Below are positions 52,350-60,309 of a stretch of DNA of 64,000 nucleotides, piece by piece. Below the pieces are notes generated by a model that did not search any database, was not told the origin of the DNA, and saw only the letters and a program-made list of their open reading frames with translations. The position numbers and the translations under genes are program-made. The stretch comes from UBA2943 sp946534895 (lineage in GTDB: Bacteria > Bacillota > Clostridia > Christensenellales > Aristaeellaceae): contig CAMNDE010000002.1 in NCBI GenBank assembly GCA_946534895.1, forward strand, positions 31,743 to 95,742, given 5' to 3'. Position 1 is the first letter of the stretch, and every line of letters starts with the position of its first letter.

Positions 52350-53108
52350 TCAGCAGCACATGAAATACGGACGGCCGCAGAGACAGTTGAGCAGGATGTT
52401 GATGCCGATGATGGTGGCACAGGGATTCGAACAGATGCTGTCTCCGAAACTGCGCTGCCCGCCGCGGCTCTGATAGAAGCCGCCCGATCCCTGCAGAGAA
52501 CGCAGAAGCGACTGATATTCCGCATTGGAAGGATCCAGTTGCACAGCCTGACGTGCATGGTTCAGTGCATCCACGCGCTGACCAAGCCCCTGGGATGCCA
52601 GGGCATTCAGGTAATGCCATGCGGCGCCCCGGCTTGTCATGCGGGACAGGAGCGAGATGGCGTCCTGATAGCGGCCGGATGCAATATCGTTGGCTGCGGC
52701 CTGTAGTTCTGGATCGTCCCAGGTCTGCGTGGAAGTGCGGTATGTCTGCTGTCGCCCCTGATTCGGATCGAAACCAAAGCCGAAGTCCCAGAAACCGCCA
52801 AAGGGGTTCTGCTCCTGGGTGCGGTAATCATAGCCGTAGCCGGATGACTGGCGGCTGTTACCGTATCCATAGGAAGACTGACCTGACCACTGGCCATAGG
52901 GACTGCCCTGCTGCTGATACTGGCCTCCGCCCTTTTTGATTCGAATGGCTTCGGCATAGGCTTCGTTGACTTCCTTCATTTTTGCTTCGGCCTGCTTGTC
53001 ACCGGGATGAAGGTCAGGGTGGTACTTTTTCGCCAGTTTATGGTAAGCAGATTTGATGTCCTCTTCGGTTGCGTTCTGGGAAACGCCGAGAACCTGAAAG
53101 GGATCCAT
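52350..53108 (-). CDS. J-domain protein with Gly/Tyr/Gln-rich linker, TPR region and Cys-rich tail
   Basis: The 252-residue protein starts with a J domain: DPFQVLGVSQNATEEDIKSAYHKLAKKYHPDLHPGDK, including the essential HPD. A Gly-, Gln-, Tyr-rich stretch (about 60-125) follows, then a TPR-like helix pair (NDIASGRYQDAISLLS, HARQAVQLDPSNAEY) at about 140-210. The tail has six Cys in 30 residues (DSICSNPCA, NCLCG, MCC), perhaps a metal or membrane site. J proteins deliver clients to Hsp70; the Hsp70 gene is three genes upstream in the same run. There is no DnaJ zinc-finger region, so it is not the housekeeping DnaJ. Start at 53108 overlaps the DUF5685 stop. Confidence 0.88.
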   Translation of the reverse strand: MDPFQVLGVSQNATEEDIKSAYHKLAKKYHPDLHPGDKQAEAKMKEVNEAYAEAIRIKKGGGQYQQQGSPYGQWSGQSSYGYGNSRQSSGYGYDYRTQEQNPFGGFWDFGFGFDPNQGRQQTYRTSTQTWDDPELQAAANDIASGRYQDAISLLSRMTSRGAAWHYLNALASQGLGQRVDALNHARQAVQLDPSNAEYQSLLRSLQGSGGFYQSRGGQRSFGDSICSNPCATIIGINILLNCLCGRPYFMCC

Positions 53109-53992
53109 CAATGGCTGTCAGCTCCTTTCTGCAGGCGTTCTGCCTGGGCGGATTCAGTCTGTTCCTGGTGCTTTTCCTTTTTCTGCATGCGGAGATGGTA
53201 TCGGTAAAATACGCCTCTGAGCAGAACATGCTCGATGAGATCACGGTCCTGCTCAATGGGGAGCAGATCCGCAGCGGCCACAGCCTCGCCGAGCATTCCG
53301 GAGAGCGCGTCCCAGACCGTATCTTCATAGCCGGGTGCATCATGGATGCTTCGAAGGGGATTGAAGCGGTGCTTCTTCAGGTCTTCGTCATAGTCTTCCC
53401 ATGCGTCCATCAGATAGATGAACTGTCCAAGCGCATATCCGATCCTGCGGAAGAGCGGAGAAAAAATGTCATTCCGGCTGTCGAAGACTTCAGCCACCAT
53501 GTCTCCGGAAAGACGGCAGAGCGCATCAATGTCGTTGCTCTGGGCATCTTCCAGTTCATGAATGGATTCGAGGGCCTGCTGGATGCGCCGGTTCTTTTCC
53601 GGATACCGGGCCTGAATCTGTCCGATTTCCTTTTCCATGTTTCTGGCCCGAAGCCGGGAACTGCGGTGATGTTCATCCCGGATATCGTCAAGGCGCTTGT
53701 AGTAGGCCAGCAGCAGGTTCATATCAGCGCAGTAGGAGGCAGCGTCCGTGATGTGCATCCGGCGTTTTTTCAGAGGATGCATGGGACATGCTCTGGACGT
53801 ATCCGTTCCTGTCTGGTCATAGACGGAGGAGATGAGAATGTACAGAAACGTCATATCGTTGGAAAGGGCCATGCGTCCTGTTTCGCCCATGATCTGGGAC
53901 ATTTTCTGACACAGCCCGCAGTACCAGCTCTGGTAGCGCTTTTTTTCTTCTTCCTGAAGGGAACCGGGATCAACCGTTATATAGCCGAACAT
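53108..53992 (-). CDS. DUF5685 family protein (all-helical, prenyl-synthase-like)
   Basis: The 294-residue protein opens with MFGYITVDPGSLQEEEKKRYQSWYCGLCQKM, which matches DUF5685. It is helical throughout and contains two Asp-rich clusters, RLDDIRDEH (about 98-106) and DAWEDYDED (about 200-208), reminiscent of the aspartate-rich motifs of trans-isoprenyl synthase folds. Whether it binds Mg-diphosphate is not known. It overlaps the J-domain gene and lies 17 bp after the Hsp70 gene, so all three are co-transcribed, which suggests it acts with the chaperones. Cys at the N-terminus (YCGLC) may bind metal or form a disulphide. Confidence 0.83.
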   Translation of the reverse strand: MFGYITVDPGSLQEEEKKRYQSWYCGLCQKMSQIMGETGRMALSNDMTFLYILISSVYDQTGTDTSRACPMHPLKKRRMHITDAASYCADMNLLLAYYKRLDDIRDEHHRSSRLRARNMEKEIGQIQARYPEKNRRIQQALESIHELEDAQSNDIDALCRLSGDMVAEVFDSRNDIFSPLFRRIGYALGQFIYLMDAWEDYDEDLKKHRFNPLRSIHDAPGYEDTVWDALSGMLGEAVAAADLLPIEQDRDLIEHVLLRGVFYRYHLRMQKKEKHQEQTESAQAERLQKGADSH

Positions 53993-54009
53993 GGTGATTC
54001 TCCTGCGAA

Positions 54010-55761
54010 TTATACATCTATGGCACCGTCGTCCTGAACATTTTCTGCATTTTCCGTATAAATGCCGAGCTCGTGGAGTCTCAGGTCCAGAGCATTCATT
54101 GCCAGCTCAAGCTGGTCCATGTCAGTTCCGCCCAGGGCATGCTCCAGGGCACGGATGGCATCCTCCATCTGCTGCCGTTCATCGCCCTTGAGACGGTGAG
54201 TGGCGCGCCTTGCCCGGGAAAGCATGGATTCGGCGCGGTCCTTCTGGGCAGCCTGTTTCTTTTTCCGGCTTTCACTGGCGGCATAGGCCTCCGCGTCACG
54301 CATGGCCTGATGGATCTCTGACTGACTCATCCCGCTTGCGCCGGATACGGTGATCTGCTGGGAGTTTCCTGTTCCCTGGTCACGCGCGGTGACATGTACA
54401 ATGCCGTTGGCGTCGATGGCGAAAGTGACCTCGATCTTGGGCACCCCGGCAAGCGCCCGGCGTATGCCCTCAAGGCGGAAGCGGCCGAGAGAACGGTTGG
54501 CGGAAGCCACAGGGTTTTCGCCCTGCAGCACATTGATTTCCACACTGCTCTGGAAGTTCGCAGCCGTGGTGAACACCTGGGAATGCTGGACCGGCAGGGA
54601 AGTGTTGCGTTCAATGATCTTTGCATACACGTCACCGACGGTTTCAATGCCCAGGGACAGGCTCGCGACATCGATCAGCAGAAGCCCGCCGACTTTTCCG
54701 GACAGCACGCCGCCCTGGATGCAGGCACCGAGGGCAACGCATTCGTCCGGATTGATACCCTTGAAGGGTTCAAGACCTGTGAGACTCCGGACCTTTTCCT
54801 GAACTGCGGGGATCCGGGTACTGCCGCCGACCAGCAGAACCTTGCTGAGCGCACCTCTGCTGATGCCAGCATCCTGCATGGCCTGCTTTACAGGGCCTTC
54901 CGTTTTGTCCACAAGATGAGCCGTCAGTCGGTTGAACACATCCCGCGTAAGCGTGAGGTCCATGTGCCTGGGGCCCTGCGATGTCTGGCAGAGGAATGGC
55001 AGACTGATCTGGGTGGAAGTGACCTGGGAAAGTTCGATTTTTGCCTTTTCGGAAGCTTCCCGGATCCGGGCCATGGCGGAAGCATCACGGATGAGGTCGA
55101 TGCCTTCCTTCTGACGGAAGGACTCCACAAGATATTTCGCTATGCATGCATCGAAGTCGTCTCCGCCGAGATGGCTGTTTCCTGCCGTGGACAGCACCTG
55201 GATCACATCATGGGAAATATCCAGAATACTGACATCAAAGGTTCCGCCGCCCAGGTCATAGACCATGATTTTCTGGGGCTCTTCCTTGTTCAGACCATAA
55301 GCCAGGGCGGCTGAGGTGGGTTCGTTGATGATCCGGTCCACGCGGAGACCGGCAATCTGCCCGGCGTCTCTTGTCGCCTGACGCTGCGCATCCGAAAAAT
55401 AGGCAGGAACCGTGATGACCGCTTCATCTACCGGACCGCCGAGATACGCTTCCGCGTCTGCTTTCAGCTTCTGCAGGATCATGGCGGATATTTCCGGAGG
55501 CGCATAGCTGCGGCCGTCAATATTCATTTTCCAGTCGGAACCCATTTCACGCTTGATGGAAGAAATGGTTCGCTGGGGATTGATGGCAGCCTGACGGCGG
55601 GCGCTGTCCCCGACAAGCCGGCTCCCGTCTTTCGTAAAAGCCACCACGGACGGGGTCGTGGAACGGCCTTCAGCATTCGGTATGATTACGGCGTGACCGT
55701 TTTCCATTACAGACATGCAGGAATTTGTTGTTCCCAGGTCAATACCCAGTACATATCCCAT
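54010..55761 (-). CDS. accessory Hsp70 (DnaK-like) chaperone
   Basis: The 583-residue protein has the Hsp70 signatures GIDLGTTNSCMSV (about 6-18), IMVYDLGGGTFDVSILD (about 185), VLLVGGSTRIPAVQ (about 320), then a substrate-binding domain starting with LLLIDVASLSLGIETVGD and a short helical lid. The acidic C-terminus is brief (DDGAIDV). No grpE or hrcA gene accompanies it, so it is likely a paralogue rather than the housekeeping dnaK. The start at 55761 has GGGAGGTG upstream; GTG 55770 is less likely. It heads the Hsp70-DUF5685-J-domain-zinc ribbon run. Confidence 0.92.
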   Translation of the reverse strand: MGYVLGIDLGTTNSCMSVMENGHAVIIPNAEGRSTTPSVVAFTKDGSRLVGDSARRQAAINPQRTISSIKREMGSDWKMNIDGRSYAPPEISAMILQKLKADAEAYLGGPVDEAVITVPAYFSDAQRQATRDAGQIAGLRVDRIINEPTSAALAYGLNKEEPQKIMVYDLGGGTFDVSILDISHDVIQVLSTAGNSHLGGDDFDACIAKYLVESFRQKEGIDLIRDASAMARIREASEKAKIELSQVTSTQISLPFLCQTSQGPRHMDLTLTRDVFNRLTAHLVDKTEGPVKQAMQDAGISRGALSKVLLVGGSTRIPAVQEKVRSLTGLEPFKGINPDECVALGACIQGGVLSGKVGGLLLIDVASLSLGIETVGDVYAKIIERNTSLPVQHSQVFTTAANFQSSVEINVLQGENPVASANRSLGRFRLEGIRRALAGVPKIEVTFAIDANGIVHVTARDQGTGNSQQITVSGASGMSQSEIHQAMRDAEAYAASESRKKKQAAQKDRAESMLSRARRATHRLKGDERQQMEDAIRALEHALGGTDMDQLELAMNALDLRLHELGIYTENAENVQDDGAIDV

Positions 55762-56122
55762 GGAATGCACCTCCCTGATTTACAGGTCTTATTGTCAACA
55801 GGCACATGAACAGAATGTGAATGAATTGTGAAGACTGCTGTCACGCAGACCATTTTTCATGAAGTTCTCATGATTCTGTCATCTGCCTGCAAGAAACATG
55901 CAGTGCGCGGAAGCATTAGAGGCCGGACAGTGTCAAGTACTGCAGGCCATGCTGCCTGGTAAAAGGCATGCTCTGTTCATCGTATCATTCCTTGCCACAA
56001 GCGTCAACAAACGATGGCAGGGCCGGCAAAAAGACGGCATTGAAACACATAAAAAAATCATGGTATACTCTATCCGGGATGATTTGGATGATGCCTGCAC
56101 AGGAATACGGGAAAAAGCAGGC
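55762..56122. other. 361-bp non-coding gap upstream of the Hsp70 operon
   Basis: No coding region is supported. On the minus strand no clear sigma-A promoter is seen for the Hsp70 gene, nor a CIRCE or CtsR box. Two small palindromes, TTCATGAA and TCATGA (about 55857-55873), could be regulatory. On the plus strand a promoter-like element lies at 56040-56069. Confidence 0.5.
56040..56069 (+). promoter_or_regulatory. promoter-like element facing into the end of a minus-strand gene
   Basis: TTGAAA (56040-56045), 18-bp spacer, TATACT (56064-56069) with a TGG just upstream (extended -10). Any transcript would be antisense to the aminopropyltransferase-like gene's 3' end; no plus-strand gene follows. 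Confidence 0.4.
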
Positions 56123-56965
56123 TTACCTGTAAAGCAGGAGCGTATTTTCGATCCAGTACTGATAATACGGCCCGGACTTTTCCAGCTTCTTCATTGCGGT
56201 GTACAGCGGCAGGCCGTCTTCCACGCCCAGCCAGAGATCGCACAGCACGCTGTCAAAGCGTGCTGCTGAGGCGGATGCGGCAAAGTGGAATGCATCATCT
56301 TCAATGATCTGCAGACGTTCGGCGCCGGGCATTCCGGGAAGAAGATGACGGGAAAACAGCTGTATGACCTCCGGGGATTTCTCGATGACGGTCACCCCGC
56401 TGACCCGGGAATTCGCCAGAGCCAGAAAGACGATGTATCCCAGTCCGAGTCCGTAGATGAGCGTGTTCCCGAACAGACGCGACGACATGGGGCGCAGCGT
56501 TGCCAGTTCATGCGGGTTCAGCGTCATCCAGGTCTGTCCATATTCACACAGGGCAGGCCAGTGCATGGCCGTTTCAAAATAGCCCAGGTGAGGGTACACC
56601 ACGCCGCGCCTTGTGCTGTGCTCATCACAGGGAAGCAGTTCATAAGCCGGACTGGTTTCCCATGTGAGTTCATAGTTCCCGCTTCTGGCGTGCAGTCCAT
56701 CTGGATAGTATTTCAGATAAGGGTCCTGCAGGAACCGCTCCGGGGAGAGCAGCTCAGGGAGCTCATGAAAAAAGGTTTCATAGATTTCCCGGTCCTGCTG
56801 CATATCATAGCCCAGCCGGCAGAAGAGCAGGAGTGCTGCGGCATCCCGCGGGGACAGGGAGCATTCCTGGGACAGGGATGCAATCTCCCGGGCGTCTGCA
56901 AAAACAGGCGCTGTGCGCAGCAGGGTGCTCAAACGGATGAAAAGGTCTTCAGACATGGGGGACAT
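56123..56965 (-). CDS. spermidine-synthase-like / class I SAM-fold protein
   Basis: The 280-residue protein has an N-terminal helical part, then a Rossmann-type methyltransferase or aminopropyltransferase fold from about residue 165: LIYGLGLGYIVFLALANSRVSGVTVIEKSPEVIQLFS, then LQIIEDDAFHF and FDSVLCDLWLGVEDGLPLY. The motif ExxPEV and DxW resemble polyamine synthases, but the catalytic set is not complete enough to assign. The start at 56965 has AAGGAG ten bases upstream. The gene is alone on the minus strand and no polyamine gene is nearby. Confidence 0.72.
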   Translation of the reverse strand: MSPMSEDLFIRLSTLLRTAPVFADAREIASLSQECSLSPRDAAALLLFCRLGYDMQQDREIYETFFHELPELLSPERFLQDPYLKYYPDGLHARSGNYELTWETSPAYELLPCDEHSTRRGVVYPHLGYFETAMHWPALCEYGQTWMTLNPHELATLRPMSSRLFGNTLIYGLGLGYIVFLALANSRVSGVTVIEKSPEVIQLFSRHLLPGMPGAERLQIIEDDAFHFAASASAARFDSVLCDLWLGVEDGLPLYTAMKKLEKSGPYYQYWIENTLLLYR

Positions 56966-57073
56966 GGAATATACGCTCCTTAATTGCCGCTCAGTGTCGG
57001 CGTATGTGTTCCGGATGGTTATGCATGCAATGCCCGGAAGATGATCAGAACAGGATTTGGAGGTGCTGCCGTG

Positions 57074-58048
57074 ATGCAGGTGTGCATTCGAACGGCTGTG
57101 GAAAAGGATGTGCCGCAGCTGGCGGCCATGGAAGCGGAATGCTTTGCGCCGGAAGAAGCGGCCAGTGAAGCGCGGATCCGGGACCGGGTCATGGCGTTCG
57201 GGGATCACTATCTGATTCTCTCCTGCGACGGACGGGACACGGCATACGTGGATGCAATGGCCACAGATGAAACCGAGCTCAGGGATGAAATGTACGCGGA
57301 TGCATCGCTGCATGTTCCGGATGGAAAATGGCTGATGATTTTCGGGCTCGGGTGTCTGCCGGAATTCCGGAATCATGGCTTTGCGGGGCAGCTGATGAAG
57401 ACCATGCAGGATACGGCCCGGCGTGAAGGCCGGGAAGGGATTGTGCTTACCTGCAAGGACTTCATGGTTCCCTATTATACCCGTTTCGGTTTTGAGAATG
57501 AAGGGCGTTCGGATTCTGAGCACGGAGGAGCCGCCTGGTTCAGCATGCGCTGGCGAGTCAGGCAGTCCATGCGCAGAAGAGACCGGGAAGTGACGGACAT
57601 GGAGGAAATCCGTGCCTGGCTGAAGCGGATGAAGGTGGTGCATCTGGGACTGAATGACCACGGGCGTGTCTATGTGGTTCCCATGCATTACGGTTTTGAC
57701 ACGGACGCGGAAGGAACGGTTCTTTATCTTCACAGTGCGGCCGAAGGAAGGAAAGTACAGGCAGTCCGGGACAATCCTGCGTGCTTTGTGGAAATCAGCG
57801 AAAGTGAAGCTCCGCAGGGCGGAGACGAAGCCTGCACCTGGGGCGCGGATTATCTGTGCGTTATGGCGGAGGGCATGGTTGAACTGCCACAGTCCGATGA
57901 GGAGAAAAGACACGGACTGGAAGTGCTGATGCTGCATCAGACCGGAAGGCCGTTTGAGATTCCGGATCATGGACTGCGGAATGTGCTTGTGTGGAAAGTG
58001 CGTCTCTCCGGAATTACTGCGAAAAGGCGGCGCACGTTCCATGGATAA
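57074..58048 (+). CDS. fusion of GNAT acetyltransferase and PPOX-family flavin-binding domain
   Basis: The 324-residue protein joins two families. Residues about 1-155 are GNAT: VCIRTAVEKDVPQLAAMEAECF, then LGCLPEFRNHGFAGQLMKTMQDTARREG (acetyl-CoA loop) and VPYYTRFGFENEG. Residues about 170-315 are a pyridoxamine-5'-phosphate-oxidase-like split barrel (RVYVVPMHYGFD, LYLHSAAEGRKVQAVRDNPACFVEISE, HQTGRPFEI), as in NimA or flavin reductase proteins. Fused GNAT-PPOX proteins are uncommon. The start is ATG 57074 with GGAGG ten bases upstream; the GTG three bases earlier is possible. It overlaps the 5-FCL gene by 8 bp. Confidence 0.85.
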   Translation: MQVCIRTAVEKDVPQLAAMEAECFAPEEAASEARIRDRVMAFGDHYLILSCDGRDTAYVDAMATDETELRDEMYADASLHVPDGKWLMIFGLGCLPEFRNHGFAGQLMKTMQDTARREGREGIVLTCKDFMVPYYTRFGFENEGRSDSEHGGAAWFSMRWRVRQSMRRRDREVTDMEEIRAWLKRMKVVHLGLNDHGRVYVVPMHYGFDTDAEGTVLYLHSAAEGRKVQAVRDNPACFVEISESEAPQGGDEACTWGADYLCVMAEGMVELPQSDEEKRHGLEVLMLHQTGRPFEIPDHGLRNVLVWKVRLSGITAKRRRTFHG

Positions 58049-58613
58049 GCGTCAGATGAGGGAGAATGCGAGAGCGATTCTGAACCAGGAAGACGGAGTA
58101 CATGATGCGGATATTATCCGCAGGGCGGAAGAGATAATGCATGACATGCAGGGGCCGGTGTTTGTGTATGTTTCTGTCGGAAGGGAAATCGGGACAAGGG
58201 AACTCATCCGGTCTCTGCTTGAAAGAGGAAGCAGGGTATGCGTGCCAAAGGTGGAAGGCAGAGGGATCATGAAAGCTGTGGAAATCAGCAGCATGTCTGA
58301 ACTGACGCCCGGCACCTGGGGCATTCCGGAACCGCCGGACCGGCCCGGGATCGATCCGGAAATCATTCAGGCGTGCATTGTTCCATGTCTGATGTGCTCA
58401 AGAGAGGGCAGCCGGCTGGGACAGGGCGGGGGATACTACGACCGCTTCCTGAAGAAAAGCGGGGCAGTCCGGATCGGACTGTGCCGTGAGCAGAGAATAG
58501 GTCCTGTGCCCATGGAATTGCACGATCAGTATCTTGACTATGTGGTGACTGAGCGAAATGTATACAGGAGGGAATCGTATGGTTCGACAGGAACTGGAGA
58601 GCAGCTGCCGTGA
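58041..58613 (+). CDS. 5-formyltetrahydrofolate cyclo-ligase
   Basis: This 190-residue enzyme (MTHFS) converts 5-formyl-THF to 5,10-methenyl-THF with ATP, keeping folate usable. It has the signature LGQGGGYYDRFLKKS near residue 130 and the VGREIGTRELI segment near residue 45; the length of about 190 is normal. The start at 58041 overlaps the fusion gene's stop by 8 bp. The 3' end overlaps the DUF3267 gene by 35 bp. Confidence 0.92.
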   Translation: MDKRQMRENARAILNQEDGVHDADIIRRAEEIMHDMQGPVFVYVSVGREIGTRELIRSLLERGSRVCVPKVEGRGIMKAVEISSMSELTPGTWGIPEPPDRPGIDPEIIQACIVPCLMCSREGSRLGQGGGYYDRFLKKSGAVRIGLCREQRIGPVPMELHDQYLDYVVTERNVYRRESYGSTGTGEQLP

Positions 58614-59160
58614 AATCATGTTCCTGGACCTTCAGAGGGACAGGAAAACCATGACAGGGCTGAGCGTGGCGAGTTTTCTTGTCATGGTGGTGATGGCTGT
58701 GGGCATGGCTCTGGTGCGCCCGATCCGTGCACTGTTTGACATGTCGAACGGGGTTGGCATGTATGCGCTGAGGTTCTTCTGCATTATAGTCGGAAATCTC
58801 GTGTATATTGTCGCCCATGAGGCAGTGCATGGATTCGTCATGAAACGCCTGGGTGCGCAGAGCGTCCGGTTCGGATTTAACGGAATCTATGCCTGGGCCG
58901 GCAGTGAACTGGATTATTTTGAACGCGGAGGCTATATCCTTGTTGCCCTTGCACCGGCGGTCTTTTTTGGTGTCCTTCTGGGCGTCGGAAGCCTGCTGGT
59001 GCCGGCAGACTGGTTCTGGGTGCTGTATCTGATTCAGATCGGCAATATCTCCGGTTCTGTCGGGGATTTTTATGTGGTGATGAAGCTTGCAGGTGTCCGG
59101 GGAGAGCTGCGCATCCGCGATACGGGGACCAATATGACCATATACCGGGTGGAAAAATGA
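58579..59160 (+). CDS. DUF3267 membrane protein with HEXXH motif
   Basis: The 193-residue protein carries the zinc-metallopeptidase motif HEAVH (His80 to His84) inside a membrane region, with four or so membrane helices (about 32-52, 63-82, 115-140, 145-165). DUF3267 proteins are putative membrane metalloproteases, but their substrates are unknown. The start at 58579 has AGGAGGG upstream and lies inside the 3' end of the 5-FCL gene. The stop overlaps the SDR start by ATGA. Confidence 0.88.
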   Translation: MVRQELESSCREIMFLDLQRDRKTMTGLSVASFLVMVVMAVGMALVRPIRALFDMSNGVGMYALRFFCIIVGNLVYIVAHEAVHGFVMKRLGAQSVRFGFNGIYAWAGSELDYFERGGYILVALAPAVFFGVLLGVGSLLVPADWFWVLYLIQIGNISGSVGDFYVVMKLAGVRGELRIRDTGTNMTIYRVEK

Positions 59161-59903
59161 GCAGCCGGATATTGATTACAGGTGCCACAGCGGGGCTCGG
59201 AAGAGCGTTTTATGAGCAGCTGAAAGCCAATGATGCACAGTTTCTTCTCACCGGCCGGAACGATGAACTGCTTCAGGCGCTTTCAGATGAGCGGACGGAA
59301 GTGCACGCCTGTGATCTGACAGATAAGGGGGAACGCAGATTCTTTCTGAACAGGGTGCGGGCATGGAAACCGGATACGGCGATTGTCTGTGCGGGAAAAG
59401 GGTATATCGGTTTCTTTGCGGAGATGTCCGATGAGGAAATGCGGTCTCTGGAAGCATTGAATGAAAGGGCCTTTACCGAGCTCCTTCGGGTATTATGCGA
59501 TACCATGAAGGCAGGCGGGGAAATTCTGGTGGTATCGTCCATCGGAGCACTTCTGCCGGGCGGCCCGTTCCAGGCGGTCTATTACGCTCAGAAGGCATAT
59601 CAGCTTTCGCTGACGGAAGCGCTGAGCATGGAGTACCCGGATATTTTCTTCTCGTGCCTCTGCCCTGGTCCGCTAGAAACCGGATTCCATGAACGGGCAG
59701 GCGGGAAGGCCTTGTCAGGCGCGATGCGGCCGGAAGTCTGTGCCCGGAAGGCGTTGAAAGGCTTCAGGCATCACAGACGACTGATCATTCCGGGCCTCAG
59801 GAACCGGATGGCCTGTGTCGGAGCACGGTTGCTGCCACGGCACTGGATACTGGGAATGACGTATCATCAGATACAGAAAAAGAAAGAAGGTCTGAAAACA
59901 TGA
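59157..59903 (+). CDS. short-chain dehydrogenase/reductase (SDR)
   Basis: The 248-residue protein has the cofactor motif TGATAGLG, the NAG-like strand AIVCAGKGY, catalytic Ser in VVSSIGALLPG and the Tyr-x3-Lys in VYYAQKAY. It is a classical SDR that uses NAD(P)H. Substrate unknown; it has DltE/SDR196-like features such as the hydrophobic lid. It overlaps both neighbours by 4 bp, so it is part of the operon 57074-60127. Confidence 0.92.
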   Translation: MSSRILITGATAGLGRAFYEQLKANDAQFLLTGRNDELLQALSDERTEVHACDLTDKGERRFFLNRVRAWKPDTAIVCAGKGYIGFFAEMSDEEMRSLEALNERAFTELLRVLCDTMKAGGEILVVSSIGALLPGGPFQAVYYAQKAYQLSLTEALSMEYPDIFFSCLCPGPLETGFHERAGGKALSGAMRPEVCARKALKGFRHHRRLIIPGLRNRMACVGARLLPRHWILGMTYHQIQKKKEGLKT

Positions 59904-60127
59904 TCCCGGAATTCTGCACCTGCATTGATGTCGAGTGTCCGTTTCATCCATCCAATCATGATAAGGGGTGCACACTGTGCGTGGAAAAGAACCTGAGAAG
60001 GAATGAAATACCGGCCTGCTTTTTCAATAAGCTGAAGGCGCCGGATGAAAAGCTTCCGACATACACCATGTGGTCGTTTGCCGAGCTTGTCCGACAGCGG
60101 GCAGGAGAAGAACCAGACGCCAAATGA
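59900..60127 (+). CDS. DUF6485 Cys-rich small protein
   Basis: A 75-residue protein with many Cys in the pattern CTC...CPFHPSNHDKGCTLCVEKNLRRNEIPACFF, matching DUF6485, a family of unknown function confined to Clostridia and relatives. The conserved cysteines and the His suggest metal or Fe-S binding. It ends the operon. Confidence 0.88.
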   Translation: MIPEFCTCIDVECPFHPSNHDKGCTLCVEKNLRRNEIPACFFNKLKAPDEKLPTYTMWSFAELVRQRAGEEPDAK

Positions 60128-60164
60128 GACAGAGGATGCTCAGCCCGTACAGCCATGCGGGGAA

Positions 60165-60193
60165 TGGACTTTCCCATGGTTATTCTATATAAT
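60165..60193 (+). promoter_or_regulatory. promoter for pfp
   Basis: TGGACT (60165-60170), 17-bp spacer, TATAAT (60188-60193). The 5' leader is about 110 bases long; a small hairpin (CGACA...TGTCG) is within it. Confidence 0.75.
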
Positions 60194-60309
60194 ACAGCCA
60201 TGGAAACCATGAATGCCGACAATCCGTAGTGTCGTGAAGACAGAACCGACGCCAGAAGGAACAGCTTACTTCAGATGTACATTGCCAAGATGAGAAGGGA
60301 GAATGCTCA

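Noticed and set aside
54394..55314. Plus-strand frame inside the Hsp70 gene
   Set aside because: Antisense to clear Hsp70 motifs.
55762..55920. CIRCE or CtsR heat-shock operator before the Hsp70 operon
   Set aside because: No TTAGCACTC repeat or tandem GGTCAAA was found; only short palindromes.
56123..58042. Extension of the aminopropyltransferase-like frame upstream to 58042
   Set aside because: The added part lies antisense to the GNAT-PPOX gene and has no matching family; the start at 56965 has a ribosome site.
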